From positions 43,275,550 through 43,339,549 of the forward strand of contig NC_086036.1 of the NCBI RefSeq assembly GCF_036323735.1: 64,000 bases of DNA, in the 5' to 3' direction. Within the stretch, counting starts at the first letter, position 1. Each line of letters opens with the position of its first letter. The position numbers and the translations under genes were made by a program. The notes beneath the pieces are model-generated. The model worked only from the letters and a program-made list of their open reading frames with translations. It was not told the origin of the DNA and ran no database searches. This DNA comes from Rattus norvegicus. Lineage: Eukaryota > Chordata > Mammalia > Rodentia > Muridae. Of this stretch, positions 44,403 to 55,891 are shown one piece after another.

Positions 44403-46980
44403 ATTTGGTTAAGGCCATGAAAAGAGTCATTAATAGTCATATGTTTCTATCAGTTTGTCTTTTAAAACAGAAATGGTCTTGTGTTTCAAAATTACATTTC
44501 AGTTGGCTCTTCCCACTAATGAGTCAGGGATGTGCTTGTGGTATAATTGGTACTACAGACTTCCGTTTAGACTGGCCGGGTCAAAGACGGAAGACTTTGA
44601 ATGTATCAAATGGTGTACATTTGCTTATCATGACGTATGTTAGAAGACTTTGAAGTAGTTCTCCTTCCTGTCGTACTCAGTTGTCATATCTAAATGTCAT
44701 TCAGAAGTCAGACATTGCCAATATTTTATGTCTACATTCATAATCATTTATTTGTCTCTTAGCATCCATTGTCAACCCTGTCATTTTATAAATATGTGGA
44801 GATATTTTTGCTTCTAATCTTAAAACAAATGTGATACCAAATAAGTGATATTTAAATTATTTTAAAATTTGTTATATGAGTGGTCGATAGGAAAGTAAAA
44901 CCTAAAATGTTTACTTCACTTAAAATTCCTTATTTGACTATGGAGCAGAGCTATGAAGGAGGAGATGAGATGTGGTCTTATTGTTTCTCTTTTATCTTCT
45001 TTCCCATTCTCCTGTTCTTAAGGACAGTGTAAGAACAAAGGACAAAGGAAATTCTTGCCACTTGTTAACATCTTGGTCCAACCCTTGGTGCAGTTTTGAT
45101 AGCTTGACAGGAACCTAGAGGAAACCAATTTGTTTAGATGCACATCCACATTACAGTGCCATCCATCTTTGACATCCATAGCAGGTCTCAGAGCTGTACA
45201 ATGAGTGCTGGCTAGACTTCATCAGATAAAAAGGAGTTGATTTTGCTCTGGGTAGAAGAGCTAGTGTTCAATTCTCATGCATTGGACTACTCATGTTGAC
45301 AAATAGGCTACAAGCTCAGTGTGCCTTATACCAAAACAGTCTTAGAATTGAGAAGGCAGGGTGAGCTTGAAGGGCTAGGCTACACAGTACACTGTTCATG
45401 GATTCAAAGGGCTGAGCAGTCTCCTGCCCCATCTTCCCCCTTCAAGAGCCATGTCAAGAAATAAAGAGATAGAAGGATGATTTGCCTGTAGACTTCCCCC
45501 ATTTTCTGCACAATACTATCCTCTAATTTATCCCAAAGATGGTCTTCCATTTTCACTAACCCCATGCAATAGTTCTTCTCTGTGGGGCATTAGTGAGAAA
45601 GGAGTTATGGTTTTCACTTGATACTCTAATTTCAGACATTTATATGCTTGGTTGACTGAGCCTGGAGTGGAGCACCACCAACTCTCTATGTATTATTATA
45701 GAATCATTTTTTAAATTTTGAGATGAATCATAGTTTAGAAGTATTTATCTGTTCTTACCCTTTTTATTCTTCTAATCACGTGCAAATATTCTAGCAGATT
45801 TGATAATAAAACAGATGACTAGACATCAGCCTCACAAAACCCTATAATTTACTCATATTCCATGTTTACCTATCTACAGTCTTACAGAGTACCTAGGCAT
45901 ATTTATGCAATGTTAGAGTTTAACATAATTTCTTCCAGAACATGTTCTGCTATAACAGCTGTCTGTGACAGCAGCCTCAAAAATTAGTTAGATTTCTTTT
46001 TAGCCTCAGAGTTTTATACTTGACTTAATTTACATGGCTGCCTATGAGTTTATGGAATACTCAATTATTGTTCACAGCTAATGTATAATACTGCATATAT
46101 CTTATGTGATATTGGGAATCAATTTCTATTTAAATTTGCTTCAAAATTGCATTTAATACTATATGTAAGTCTTTGGTGATGAAGGGAAAGAAGGATGCTG
46201 GAACCAAGTAAGTAGGGCCAGAGAAAATAATTTAAACTTTTCCTTATATCTGAAATTATGTACAGCAGTATGATGTAATCAGATAATTATACAAACTGAA
46301 CCCGCTCCCCATTTTTTTGCAAAAATATTCACTCAAGTTGAAGCCTTGAAATTGGTGACAAAATGAGTTTTTTATCCATCCTTGTGTGTTACTGAGGCTG
46401 GCTGCAACTGCATCCCATTTACTCTCCACTTTTAATCTCTATGTTTCTTTTTGTAGTTGAAACTAATCTTACCCAGTGTGTTATGTTATGTTACTTCCAA
46501 AACGCAATTCTGAGTACTTTCTAATTAATAGGGAATTGGAGCCATTTTTATTGAATTAACAAGGTTTTCAAGACCTTGCTTTTTAATTTGGCACTCTTTT
46601 TTGTCCTCTGCAATTCCTACCAGAACTTAGTGATCTTAGTGTTTGGGCCCAATGTGCGTGGAGTGATGAGTGAAAGCAAAAGATTCCATTCAAAAGACCT
46701 AATTCTATAATTGGAGAAAGCAAGATGTTGATGAAATTGAGTAAATGTAATATTCTACCAGCAGTATGAAATAAGCTAATTTGCAGAAGTGTTACAAGGC
46801 TGAAGTGTACACCGTGTGGTGTTCGAATTAGCAAGTAGAGCTGGCAAAGAGAGGGAATCACCTTGAGGGTTAGTACTCTGCCGCTCAGAGGAATAGGTAA
46901 GTTGGAACCACCCTGGTATCAGTAAATTATTACAATGTTTTATATCATCTGTTCAATCTGACAGTTCATTTGTTCTTATT
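44403..46980. other. 2.6 kb without recognised gene or named repeat
   Basis: Contains only short open frames. There may be a very old SINE near 45240-45290 ('tagaagagctagtgttcaat'), too weak to call. Confidence 0.45.
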
Positions 46981-47036
46981 AAAGGAAGGTTTGACTGACT
47001 GACAGAATCCTGAAGTTCAGAGAAAACGAGGCAGCC

Positions 47037-47571
47037 ATGGAGTTGGGTGAACTGCTGTACAAGTCCGAGTACAGTGAGACGGCATCTGGGAACAATGTTA
47101 GTCGCCAGTCTGTTTTGTGTAGAAGCCAGGACGTTGTTCTCAACGGCATGACCATTATAATGAATGACTGTATATACAAGGAGACCTGGTAAATGTAGGA
47201 GTTGGATGTCACTGTGTTGTAAAAAACCATAGTGTCATAAGGCCATCATTCAAAAAATTCAGCAACGGTGTTGCATTCTTTTCTCTGCATATTGGGGATC
47301 ATGCCTTTATTGAGGAAGATTGTGGGGTCAATGCTACCCAGATTGGCTCTTATGTTTGTGTTGGGAAGGGCCATGTGATTGGGCGCTGGTGTGCCTTGAA
47401 AGACTGCTGCAACATTCTTGACAAATTATTACCTCCAGAAACTGTGATTCCCTCCATTCACTGTCTTCTCCAGCTGTCCAGGACTTTTCTGAGGAAAGCT
47501 CCCAGAGCGTACACAGGAACTGATGATCAATATCACCAAAAGCTACTGCCAGAAGTTTCTATAAAGTCTAA
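47037..47571 (+). pseudogene. Dctn5-ps: Processed pseudogene of dynactin subunit 5 (p25)
   Basis: Dynactin 5 is a left-handed beta-helix protein of the dynactin pointed-end complex, which helps adapt dynein to its cargo. The copy starts at ATG 47037 in a good Kozak context ('gcagccatgg') and reads 'MELGELLYKSEYSETASG', then 'VSRQSVLC' and 'VVLNGMTIIMNDC', which I recognise as the Dctn5 N-terminus. The match continues through 'LHIGDHAFIEEDCG', 'ALKDCCNILD' and 'LPPETVIP' to the region before the normal end. No introns interrupt it, although the parent gene has several exons, hence a retrocopy. Damage: one codon lost after Tyr8, a 1-base deletion at about 47170-47178, a 3-base deletion at about 47429, a 1-base insertion at about 47450, a premature TGA near 47492, and a degraded C-terminus. 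I saw no clean poly(A) or target duplication. It cannot encode p25. Confidence 0.9.
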
Positions 47572-47790
47572 TGCCTCTTCATCATATCTTTAATTCTTCT
47601 GAACTCTAAGATGAACATGGAAATATAGAGAAGTAGGCGACTACAAGAGCTGTCATGGTTCTCACAACCTCTGCTCTCCATTTTGCTGGTTGGATCTTTG
47701 GTTTTGTTTGTTTGTTTGTTTGTTTTTAAATAAGAATTTTTCAATCTTTCATGGCTCTGAGCTGTTGTGTTAAAAATTTAAATGGAACCC
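47572..47790 (+). other. Possible 3'-UTR of the Dctn5 retrocopy, with (TTTG)n
   Basis: Follows the broken reading frame directly. A (GTTT)n tract lies at 47701-47727. Whether this is Dctn5 3' UTR or local sequence cannot be settled without the parental mRNA. Confidence 0.35.
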
Positions 47791-47893
47791 TTATTATCAG
47801 TTCCTGTGAGCCATATCTGCTAGCTCCGGCTGCTACTCCCGGTGGCTGGCTTTTATCCGTGTGGTCCCCTAGGTGGTAGTTACCATGCCTGGC

Positions 47894-47932
<39 letters not shown>

Positions 47933-48355
47933 CAAACACACACACACATCTCATTCTGTGGGCCCTGTTCATTCTCACTCCGAGGGGACAACAGAACCAG
48001 ATCCGGACGCTCCAACTGCCTCTCAGCCATTTCTTTCACACACTCTACCCTTTAGCCTGTTAAAATCAAAGTTCCAGAAACTTGTAACTTAGCAGTTAGA
48101 TTTACATGTTAAATTCTCAATCCACAATTCATACCCACAATAAATTCACTGCCAATTGATATAGATATAAACCACCCACCTAGACAAAATTAAATCAATT
48201 GAGTTCACCTAAATCTGAACCAACCTTCTTCATAGACTCCATCTTGATCCCCCTTTTTCCTCCTCTCTCCGACCTTACAAAAACTTTATCCCTGCCCCAC
48301 TCTCTACTGTCCAATCATGTATTGCCTTGACATCAACCTACACTGAGCATTTAAG
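47791..48355 (-). mobile_element. Rodent dispersed repeat, copy B (RMER-like, family uncertain)
   Basis: Ordered matches to 20660-21260: 'aataaattcactgccaattg', 'cacccacctagaca', 'gactccatcttgatcccc' and 'ctgtccaatcatg'. A (CAGA)n(CA)n microsatellite has grown within it at 47893-47949. Likely an old ERV LTR. Confidence 0.45.
47893..47949. repeat. (CAGA)n(CA)n microsatellite
   Basis: About eight to ten CAGA units followed by CA steps. Confidence 0.95.
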
Positions 48356-48381
48356 AATTTAAGAATTTAAGAATTTAAGAA
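48350..48381. repeat. (AAGAATTT)n short tandem repeat
   Basis: Four consecutive 8-bp units directly before a B2 element. Confidence 0.9.
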
Positions 48382-48606
48382 GGTTGGAGAGATTGCTCAG
48401 TGATTAAACATGCTGGTTGCTCTTCCAGAGGACCCGGGTTCAAGTTCTAGCGCCCACATGGCCCTACAACTATCTGTAACTCCAGTTCCAGAAGATGTGA
48501 TGGGTTTTGACTTCCATGGTCACCAGACATACATGTAGTAAAGACAAATATGCAGCCAAAATATCCCTTCACATGAAATAATGACCTGTTTAAAAAAGAA
48601 TTTTAA
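48382..48606 (+). mobile_element. B2-family SINE
   Basis: Head 'ggttggagagattgctcagt' retains the tRNA-like A-box region, followed by 'gacccgggttcaagttctag' (B box) and 'ctatctgtaactccagttcc', with an A-rich end. It sits at the end of the 8-bp tandem repeat. Confidence 0.9.
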
Positions 48607-48962
48607 TAAGAACATCTGTAAGAATAGTCTTTACATACTGGGTTTACACCTAATCTGTCAACAGCCATCATACCATTGTCTGAGGCAGACAGAAAGGTCT
48701 GTTGCTGACAGTCCAGTCCTGTGGTCCTGCAGATGGCTCTAACCTGCCTGGCTTTGGCCTACAGAGCAGTGGTACCCTCCCAACATGGCTTCACAGGGCC
48801 CCAGTACTACTCACAACCCTGTCCTATCCCACTACACACTGTCCACACAGGTGACACTCCATATTCACTGCTAATATGGGACCAATAGCCACAATTTCTC
48901 ATACCCTGGGGAAAGTATAACTTCAGAGTCCTAACTTTGGTGGTTAGAACATGAAGAAAAGA
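48607..48962. other. No gene recognised; unassigned
   Basis: Slightly more GC-rich than its surroundings ('tgcctggctttggcctacag'), but no frame or family is recognised. Confidence 0.4.
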
Positions 48963-49108
48963 GACAGGCTGTGGTGACTTTTACCCATCATCCTAGTGCC
49001 TGGGAGGTGGAGGCAGGAGAAGTAAGACCTACATTGTGAGCCCCACTTGCCAGGTTGTGCCACATGAGACCCTGCTTCAGAAAAACAAAAATAAAGTTAG
49101 TAAAAGAA
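48963..49108 (+). mobile_element. B1-family SINE
   Basis: 7SL-type text: 'caggctgtggtgactttta', 'gcctgggaggtggaggcagg', 'gagaccctgcttcagaaaaa', then an A-rich tail. Confidence 0.8.
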
Positions 49109-49352
49109 AACGATGTGGGGCAGGTGGTATCTTTTGTTGTTTCAGGGTGGCTTTAGTTGTCCTAAAGTAGTTAATAAAATCAAAACAAAAACAACAAAAA
49201 GATAGAAGAAATATCTCTTGGAAATCTGTGACTGGATGTTTTTGGTGACTTCCCTTTGGTCACTCTGTAGCCAGTAGCCATTATCTAAGACATTTTTTAA
49301 CTCTTTACTGGCTTCTAGTGTTAGACTTGAGTTTGTCCTGTTTCTTTCTCTT

Positions 49353-49525
49353 TAAAAAATTAATTTATTTTATTTATGAGTACACTGTTGCTCTCTTCAG
49401 ATACACCAGAAGAGGTCATCAGATTCCATTACAGATGGTTGTGAGCCACCATGTGGTTGCTAGGAATTGAACTGAGGACCTGAGAAGAGCAGGTGCTCTT
49501 AATGACTGGGCCATCTCTCCAGCCC
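49353..49525 (-). mobile_element. B2-family SINE, reverse orientation
   Basis: Plus-strand text runs 'aatttattttatttatgagt', 'cttcagatacaccagaagag', 'tgtgagccaccatgtggttg' and 'tgactgggccatctctccag', the exact reversed B2 order. Well preserved, so relatively young. Confidence 0.92.
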
Positions 49526-50568
49526 ATGTTTGTCCTGTTTCATTTGCCGCTAATAACACATTTTAATGTCTTCTCACAGTGTACATCTTTCAGCACACTT
49601 TAAAGAAGGATGCATAGCAGATAACATTCCTGAGCCCAGTTGTATCTGATGCTCTTCACGTTGCTTCTTCACTCTCACATCGACTGATGCTTTGGCTGCA
49701 TATGAGCTGTACGTAATTAATTTTCTCCCCAGAACTTTGATACTTTACAATTAATATCAAGAGAGCAGAATGACAGATAACATTATTAAGCCTCAGCTTT
49801 GAACTTTGGTTTCTTCGTAAGTAGCCATTTACCCCTCCTATTTCTTGGCAATATTTTAAGCCCTTTTTTTCTGATTGGAATTCCAAAATTACAAAATTTA
49901 GATGGCATGAATTTCAATGAATTCAAGCATCTAGCCCTTTAAAGATTAATATTTTGACTTTACAATTTTAAATTAATGTTATGATGTCTTTATTTGTGTA
50001 TTCTTGTAGTTTCAGAACTTTTTATTAGATTGCCTGATTAACAGATACTTGTGATCCTGTGCAATTCATCTTTAGTGTCTCTTATATCTTTGTTTTCTAC
50101 TTCCATTTCATGTTTCCCATCTAGGAACGTATTTGAAACTGTATACTTTCACTTACTGTTTTAGCAATCTTATAATTCTCATCAAAGACTGCTACCATTT
50201 GATTTTGAGTATCAGTACCTGCTTATATATGTCTTAAAACTGTAAGGAGAAAAAGGCAGTGCAAGGCAAACACAATTAAGCAAGAAGCTGTATTTGTCAC
50301 CCATATCTTCATGCCTTTTTTCCTCTGAATGTGAGCTGACTCCACTAGATAACCTTTCTTGACTTGTTTACTCCACTACCTAGCATACCATTGTGTGGGT
50401 GGTCTATTATACCATCGAGTTGTCAATCTATTCTGAAGGCATGCACACTGATTTTCATTTTTCACTCTATAAACAATGCAAAGCACATTCAATTCCAGAA
50501 ACAGAACTGTCAGGCTAAAAATCCAAACCAACCAAACAAACAAGCAAACAACAACAGTTTCAGGACTA
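49526..50568. other. No gene recognised; unassigned AT-rich sequence
   Basis: No named repeat apart from an (AACC/AAAC) stretch at 50522-50553. Confidence 0.4.
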
Positions 50569-50780
50569 GAGATGTAGCTCAGTAGACAGCTTACTTAGCA
50601 TGCTGGAACACTGGAGTTATGTTCCCACCACTACATAAAACTAGATGTGGTAGTGCACACTCGAAACCCCATATTATAGAAACAGAGGCAGGAGAATCAG
50701 GTGTTCAAGGTCATCTTCTGTTTTAAGGCTAGACATGAGACATTGTGTTTAAATAAACGAGTAAACAAACAAACAAAAAA
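50569..50780 (+). mobile_element. B4-type composite SINE (ID-like head plus B1-like body)
   Basis: A tRNA/ID-like head ('gagatgtagctcagtagaca', 'ttacttagcatgctgg') is followed by a B1-like body ('ctagatgtggtagtgcacac', 'aacagaggcaggagaatcag') and an A/AAAC-rich tail. That order defines B4 elements. Confidence 0.8.
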
Positions 50781-50792
50781 AAAACAAAAAAA

Positions 50793-50907
50793 CATGGAGA
50801 GATGGATTGTTATATAAGTGCACTTACTGCTCTGCCAGAGGACCTGGGTTTGGTTCCAAATAACCACGACTGCATATATCTTCAGCCTCAGAGGATTCTG
50901 CAGGTAC

Positions 50908-50909
<2 letters not shown>
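50793..50909 (+). mobile_element. B2/B3-family SINE fragment
   Basis: Text 'catggagagatggattgtta', 'actgctctgccagaggacct' and 'gggtttggttccaaata' is a mutated B2 head with A and B box regions. Its 3' portion has been replaced by or grown into the CA repeat. Confidence 0.75.

Positions 50910-50965
<56 letters not shown>
50910..50965. repeat. (CA)n microsatellite
   Basis: A pure 56-bp CA run at the end of the SINE fragment. Confidence 0.97.
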
Positions 50966-50969
<4 letters not shown>

Positions 50970-50993
50970 AATAGTTTTCAAAAAATACTTGTA

Positions 50994-51180
50994 AGGCTAG
51001 AGAGATGACTCAGTGGTTAATAGTACTGGCTACTCTTCCACAGGTCCTGAGTTCAATTCCTAGCTACCACATGGTGCCTCAAAACAATCTCTAATGGAAT
51101 CTGATGTACTTTTTTGGCATGTAGATGCATGTGCAGATGGAGCACTCATATACATAAAATAAATAAATCTTAACAAAAGA
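50994..51180 (+). mobile_element. B2-family SINE
   Basis: Head 'ggctagagagatgactcagt', B box 'ggtcctgagttcaattccta', 'accacatggtgcctcaaaac', and tail 'ataaaataaataaatcttaa'. Confidence 0.93.
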
Positions 51181-51495
51181 AATATACTTTTATTCTAATG
51201 TTTTTAGACAATGTAAAGTGATCTCTAAGAGTTACATTGGTATATAGTATATATTATTGCTTCGAATGACATTCTCTGCAATGGTCTATGCTACCTACTA
51301 CTGTGTTCTTTGATGACATCTACTGTTTAGATTCCTTGCAATCATGTGACTTCTAGCAATTTCATTCTATTTGATCTGTTCTTGAGTGAGAGTAAATAAA
51401 AAGTTTTCAAACTATCAACTGGATTAGGGACTTTTCTTTTATTATTATTGTTTTTAAATTTATTCTTCCCTGTGAGTGAAATACCTGTCATATGC
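51181..51495. other. No gene recognised; unassigned
   Basis: AT-rich, no feature recognised. Confidence 0.4.
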
Positions 51496-51800
51496 CCTGC
51501 AGTGGTTTGCATTGTCTCCTGAGAACTTCAGGAGCTATCAACAGGATGATGCTAGAAGATGGGAACTTGAGATGATTAGCCCCTAATGGCTTCTTCTTGT
51601 TAATGGAATTAAGTCCTCATACAAGAGGCTTCATGCACAATTAAATAAGTGTTCCCTTCAGCCTTCTGTTATTCGAGAGCAAAATGTTCTTGCAAGATAA
51701 TTGAATCTGCCAGTGTCTTGCTTTTGGAGTTCCTAGCATCCTGAACTGTATGAAATAGATTTATTTTTTATGAATTTCCTAGTATCAGCTTCTATTAAAT
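51496..51800 (+). mobile_element. MLT1-like MaLR LTR remnant
   Basis: 'taatggaattaagtcctcat', 'cagccttctgttattcgaga', 'ttgaatctgccagtgtcttg', 'ttttggagttcctagcatcc' and 'tgaactgtatgaaatagatt' follow the MLT1 LTR order. It is an ancient element, predating rodents. Confidence 0.65.
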
Positions 51801-52054
51801 ATCCATATAAAACCAAGACACTACTTTTACCCACTTTATTTTCCTAGTGTTTTATATTTACTTTTTTCTTACTGTTTTAGGACCTATTTATATAGCACAG
51901 AAATTCTGTGGTTCCTTTGCATTGCCCTCTTCTAGATCATAGCATGCTGATATAATGCTTGAAGCATTTTTCAACCTAGGGTTTCCATTTTTTCTTGAAT
52001 GCTTCAATCTTGTCTGTCATGGCTTCTCTATTGTATATTCTTTTCTTTTATTAC

Positions 52055-52376
52055 CTTTTTTTTACATTACAGTTGTTGCCCACTCCTGGTCCACACTCCA
52101 TAGTTTCTCATTCCATTACTCCTCCCTGTCACCAAGAGGATGTATCTCCCCAACCTCTGCCAGGTCTCCCCACTCCGTGGGGCCTCAAGTCTCTCAAGGG
52201 TTAGGCACATGTTTTTCCACTGATGCCAGACCAGGCAGTCCTCTGTTGTATATGTGTTAGGCACCTTTGGACAAGCTTGTTCATGCTGTCTGGTTGGTGG
52301 CTTAGTGTCTGAAAGATCTCAGGGGTCTAGGTTAGTTGAGACTGCTGGTCTTCCTATGGGGTCACCTTCCTCTATT
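52055..52376 (-). mobile_element. Lx-type LINE-1 fragment, reverse orientation
   Basis: Recognised from 'acattacagttgttgcccac', 'caccaagaggatgtatctcc', 'ggtggcttagtgtctgaaag' and 'actgctggtcttcctatggg', which belong to the older rodent L1 3' region read in reverse. Confidence 0.7.
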
Positions 52377-52447
52377 GTGTATTCTTAAAAATATCATCTC
52401 TACTTTAAAGCACAGCTCTACCACTGCTACATTCATGAAATTAACCT

Positions 52448-52665
52448 TCTTTATTTTTTAAGTTTATTGATTGTATGCATGAATTTTTGCCTGTGGGTAC
52501 GCATGTGTACCACCTGCATGCCTCATGTATAAGAAAGTCAGAAGATGGTATCAGATCTCCTGGAATTGTGGTTCAAGAGGGTATGTGCTCCTATGTAGAT
52601 ATTTAGAATCAAACAAGAGTCGTCTAGCAAATGCTTGTAACTGCTGACCCATCTCCAGCCTACAC
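52448..52665 (-). mobile_element. B3-family SINE, reverse orientation
   Basis: T-rich start 'tttattttttaagtttattg', 'gtatgcatgaatttttgcct', 'gaagatggtatcagatctcc' and the head 'taactgctgacccatctcca' at the right. Confidence 0.75.
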
Positions 52666-54355
52666 AAAACTTCTTGATAACTATGATACTCTCAAGGTTT
52701 AAGACTGAACAGCCAATTGAATTTATCTTAAGACTGTGTTATTTAAAATGAGAAGGAAATAATCAATTTGGCTTTAAATTTGCTTTCAATGAAATTCCCT
52801 ATAAGATTTTTAAATATACATTTTTATACCTATCCTATAAACATAGAGGGATTCATTAATGTGCTTATCAGTGACTCAAGAAGCAACTGATTATTAATAT
52901 GTACTGTGAAGCCTACTTCTTCAAGATTATGTATCTGAGAATCTTATAGAACTACAAAACACAAAGAGCTACAGAAAGCCATAGCTTAGCCTCTTGACCG
53001 GAGACAGGTTTCTTGAGTAGCTCTACTTCATGCCTCTATTAACGAAGTCAAGAATAGAAAGATTTCAATGCCAATCTCTTAAGTGTGAGTTACCTGTTCA
53101 GCAGTGTGCTAAGCTCTGTATGTACTGCTTCTGTGTTAAAGCTTATATCAGGTCTTTTAATAAGTTCTATTCTCTTACAGGCAAGTTTAAAAGGGAAGCT
53201 TTAGGGTATCATATGATCTTTTAGCAGCACACCTACTCAGTGCCTGCCACACTGAGGACAGATGTTGGGTCTTCTTGATTTCACAGCCCTGTGCACATAT
53301 TGCCTACTTCATGTGACCTCTGGTGTTTGTCACCCTGGCTATAAATCCTCAATATGGGGGTTCAAAAACAAAGCAGCCAGAGTTAAGTCTTTCCATTATA
53401 ATTAACTCTACTTTATGTTTCAAAGTTTTTAAGATTAAAGAAATTGTTACTAGTTTGTAGGCAATTCAATTTTTTTAATCAATGAGGTTTTAAATGTAAA
53501 GTAATTAACAATTCAAGCTCCATAATTCCACCGACCAGGATTCATAATCTGCCTTTGAACTAAGCTGTTACATGACACCAGGCACATTAATTAACCTTTG
53601 CATCCTGTATATTTATCTTCTGTGAACTGAAGTTAATAATAGTAGCAGTTTTTAAGACTGTTAGGTGTGTTAAATGAAAGTTACTTTTTCAAAAACAAGG
53701 CACTTATTTATTTCCATATCCTATGTAGCTAAAAGAATGCCTATACTTAGTAACTACACATAAAGGTTTATTGAGTAGGCATAGTCAAAACTTATTGTAC
53801 CATTGTTAATGTTAAATGACACACTGATAATTATATATTCTTATATAATTTTCTTAAAACACAGAATGTAATTTAAGACACAAAAATAAATAATTTTTTT
53901 CATGATACAGTCAGTCAAAATAAAATAAAGTAAAATCACCTAGGTAGGATCCTGTGGTATCTTTACTACCACAGCCTTTACTACCTAAATTTGTTATTTA
54001 AAATCTTATGGATGACTAATGATACATCACTTTTGAAACAGTTATTTTAAAGCACTTCAACTTCTTAAAATATACTATAGGCCACAGAGTTGAATGTGCT
54101 TTTAAGAGAATAACAGGATGGTGGAGCCTTTGATGACTAAATCATGATCTTATAATGATGCTTCCCATGTTTAAATTCAGATAAAGCCTTGATTATATTA
54201 GTTTCAAAGATAGAAAAACTATTTATTGCTGACCTGATGACGACCCCAATGACCCCAGGAAAGAGGTAGAACTAAGCCTCAGCGGTGTTTTAGAGTGATC
54301 CACGAGGATTCAGCCACTGGAGTATAACTAAGACTCAGTAAATTTTGTTTAAATT

Positions 54356-54357
<2 letters not shown>
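52666..54357. other. 1.7 kb without recognised gene or named repeat
   Basis: AT-rich. No SINE, LINE or coding signal recognised, so it is a candidate unique segment. Confidence 0.45.

Positions 54358-54412
<55 letters not shown>
54358..54412. repeat. (ATC)n trinucleotide microsatellite
   Basis: An uninterrupted run of 18 TCA/ATC units, likely length-variable between individuals. Confidence 0.97.
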
Positions 54413-54455
54413 ATCAGAAATGAGAATTCACAAGCATTGTCCATAGTCTTCATGT

Positions 54456-54469
54456 GGCAGTTCCTTTTA
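54456..54469 (+). repeat. Target-site duplication, left (ggcagttcctttta)
   Basis: Perfect 14-bp match to 60832-60845, directly next to the reversed L1 poly(A). Confidence 0.95.
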
Positions 54470-55800
54470 TTTTTTTTTCATTTTTTTTTTATTAACTTGA
54501 GTATTTCTTATATACATTTCAAGTGTTATTCCCTTTCCCGGCTTCCGGGCAAACATTCCCCTCCCCCCTCCCCTTCCTTATGGGTGTTCCCCTCCCAACC
54601 CTCCCCCCATTGCCGCCCTCCCACCATAGTCTAGTTCACTGGGGGTTCAGTCTTAGCAGGACCCAGGGCTTCCCCTTCCACTGGTGCTCTTACTAGGATA
54701 TTCATTGCTACCTATGGGGTCAGAGTCCAGGGTCAGTCCATGTATAGTATTTAGGTAGTGGCTTAGTCCCTGGAAGCTCTAGTTGCTTGGCATTGTTGTA
54801 CTTTTGGGGTCTCGAGCCCCTTCAAGCTCTTCCAGTTCTTTCTCTGATTCCTTCAACGGGGGACCTATTCTCAGTTCAGTGGTTTGCTGCTGGCATTCGC
54901 CTCTGTATTTGCTGTATTCTGGCTGTGTCTCTCAGGAGCGATCTACATCCGGCTCCTGTCGGTCTGCACTTCTTTGCTTCATCCATCTTGTCTAATTGGG
55001 TGGCTGTATATGTATGGGCCACATGTGGGGCAGGCTCTGAATGGGTGTTCCTTCAGTCTCTGTTTTAATCTTTGCCTCTCCCTTCCCTGCCAAGGGTATT
55101 CTTTTTCCTCATTTAAAGAAGGACTGAAGCATTCACATTTTGATCATCCGTCTTGAGTTTCGTTTGTTCTGGGGATCTAGGGTAATTCAAGCATTTGAGC
55201 TAATAGCCACTTATCAATGAGTGCATACCATGTATGTCTTTCTGTGATGGGTTAGCTCACTCAGGATCATATTTTCCAGTTCCAACCATTTGCCTACGAA
55301 TTTCATAAACTCGTTGTTTTTGATAGCTGAGTAATATTCCATTGTGTAGATGTACCACATTTTCTGTATCCATTCCTCTGTTGAAGGCATCTGGGTTCTT
55401 TCCATTTTCTGGCTATTATAAATAAGGCTGCGATGAACATAGTGGAGCACGTGTCTCTTTTATATGTTGAGGCATCTTTTGGGTATATGCCCAAGAGAGG
55501 TATAGCTGGATACTCAGGCAGTTCAATGTCCAATTTTCTGAGGAACCTCCAGACTGATTTCCAGAATGGTTTTACCAGTCTGCAATCCCACCAACAATGG
55601 AGGAGTGTTCCTCTTTCTCCACATCCTCGCCAGCATCTGTTGTCACCTGAGTTTTTGATCTTAGCCATTCTCACTGGTGTGAGGTGAAATCTCAGGGTTG
55701 TTTTGATTTGCATTTCCCTTATGACTAAAGATGTTGAACATTTCTTTAGGTGTTTCTCAGCCATTCGGCATTCCTCAGCTGTGAATTCTCTGTTTAGCTC

Positions 55801-55815
55801 TGAACCCCATTTTTT
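55801..55815 (+). repeat. Target-site duplication of the ID element, left
   Basis: 'tgaaccccatttttt' (15 bp) repeats at 55877-55891 and occurs once in L1 copies without the insertion, for example near 10550. Confidence 0.93.
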
Positions 55816-55816
55816 T

Positions 55817-55876
55817 GGTTCTTTTTTTCGGAGCTGGGGACCGAATCCAGGGCCTTGCGCTTCCTAGGTAAGCGCT
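55817..55876 (-). mobile_element. ID SINE (BC1/tRNA-Ala-derived), 5'-truncated, inside L1 ORF2
   Basis: In reverse it reads 'agcgcttacctaggaagcgc', then 'aaggccctggattcggtccc', then 'cagctccgaaaaaaagaacc' and an A run. This is the ID consensus without its first 28 or so bases, so the A box is lost while the B-box region ('gattcggtc') remains. Perfect 15-bp target duplications flank it. ID elements are most abundant in rat, supporting the species call. It lies in the same strand as its host L1. Confidence 0.95.
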
Positions 55877-55891
55877 TGAACCCCATTTTTT
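55877..55891 (+). repeat. Target-site duplication of the ID element, right
   Basis: Perfect partner of 55801-55815. Confidence 0.93.

Noticed and set aside
50569..50640. tRNA gene-like sequence
   Set aside because: The A-box and B-box-like motifs belong to the head of a B4 SINE; the cloverleaf is not preserved.
55817..55876. Functional BC1-like RNA gene
   Set aside because: The ID copy is 5' truncated and lacks the A box, so a Pol III promoter is incomplete; it is an ordinary insertion in L1.
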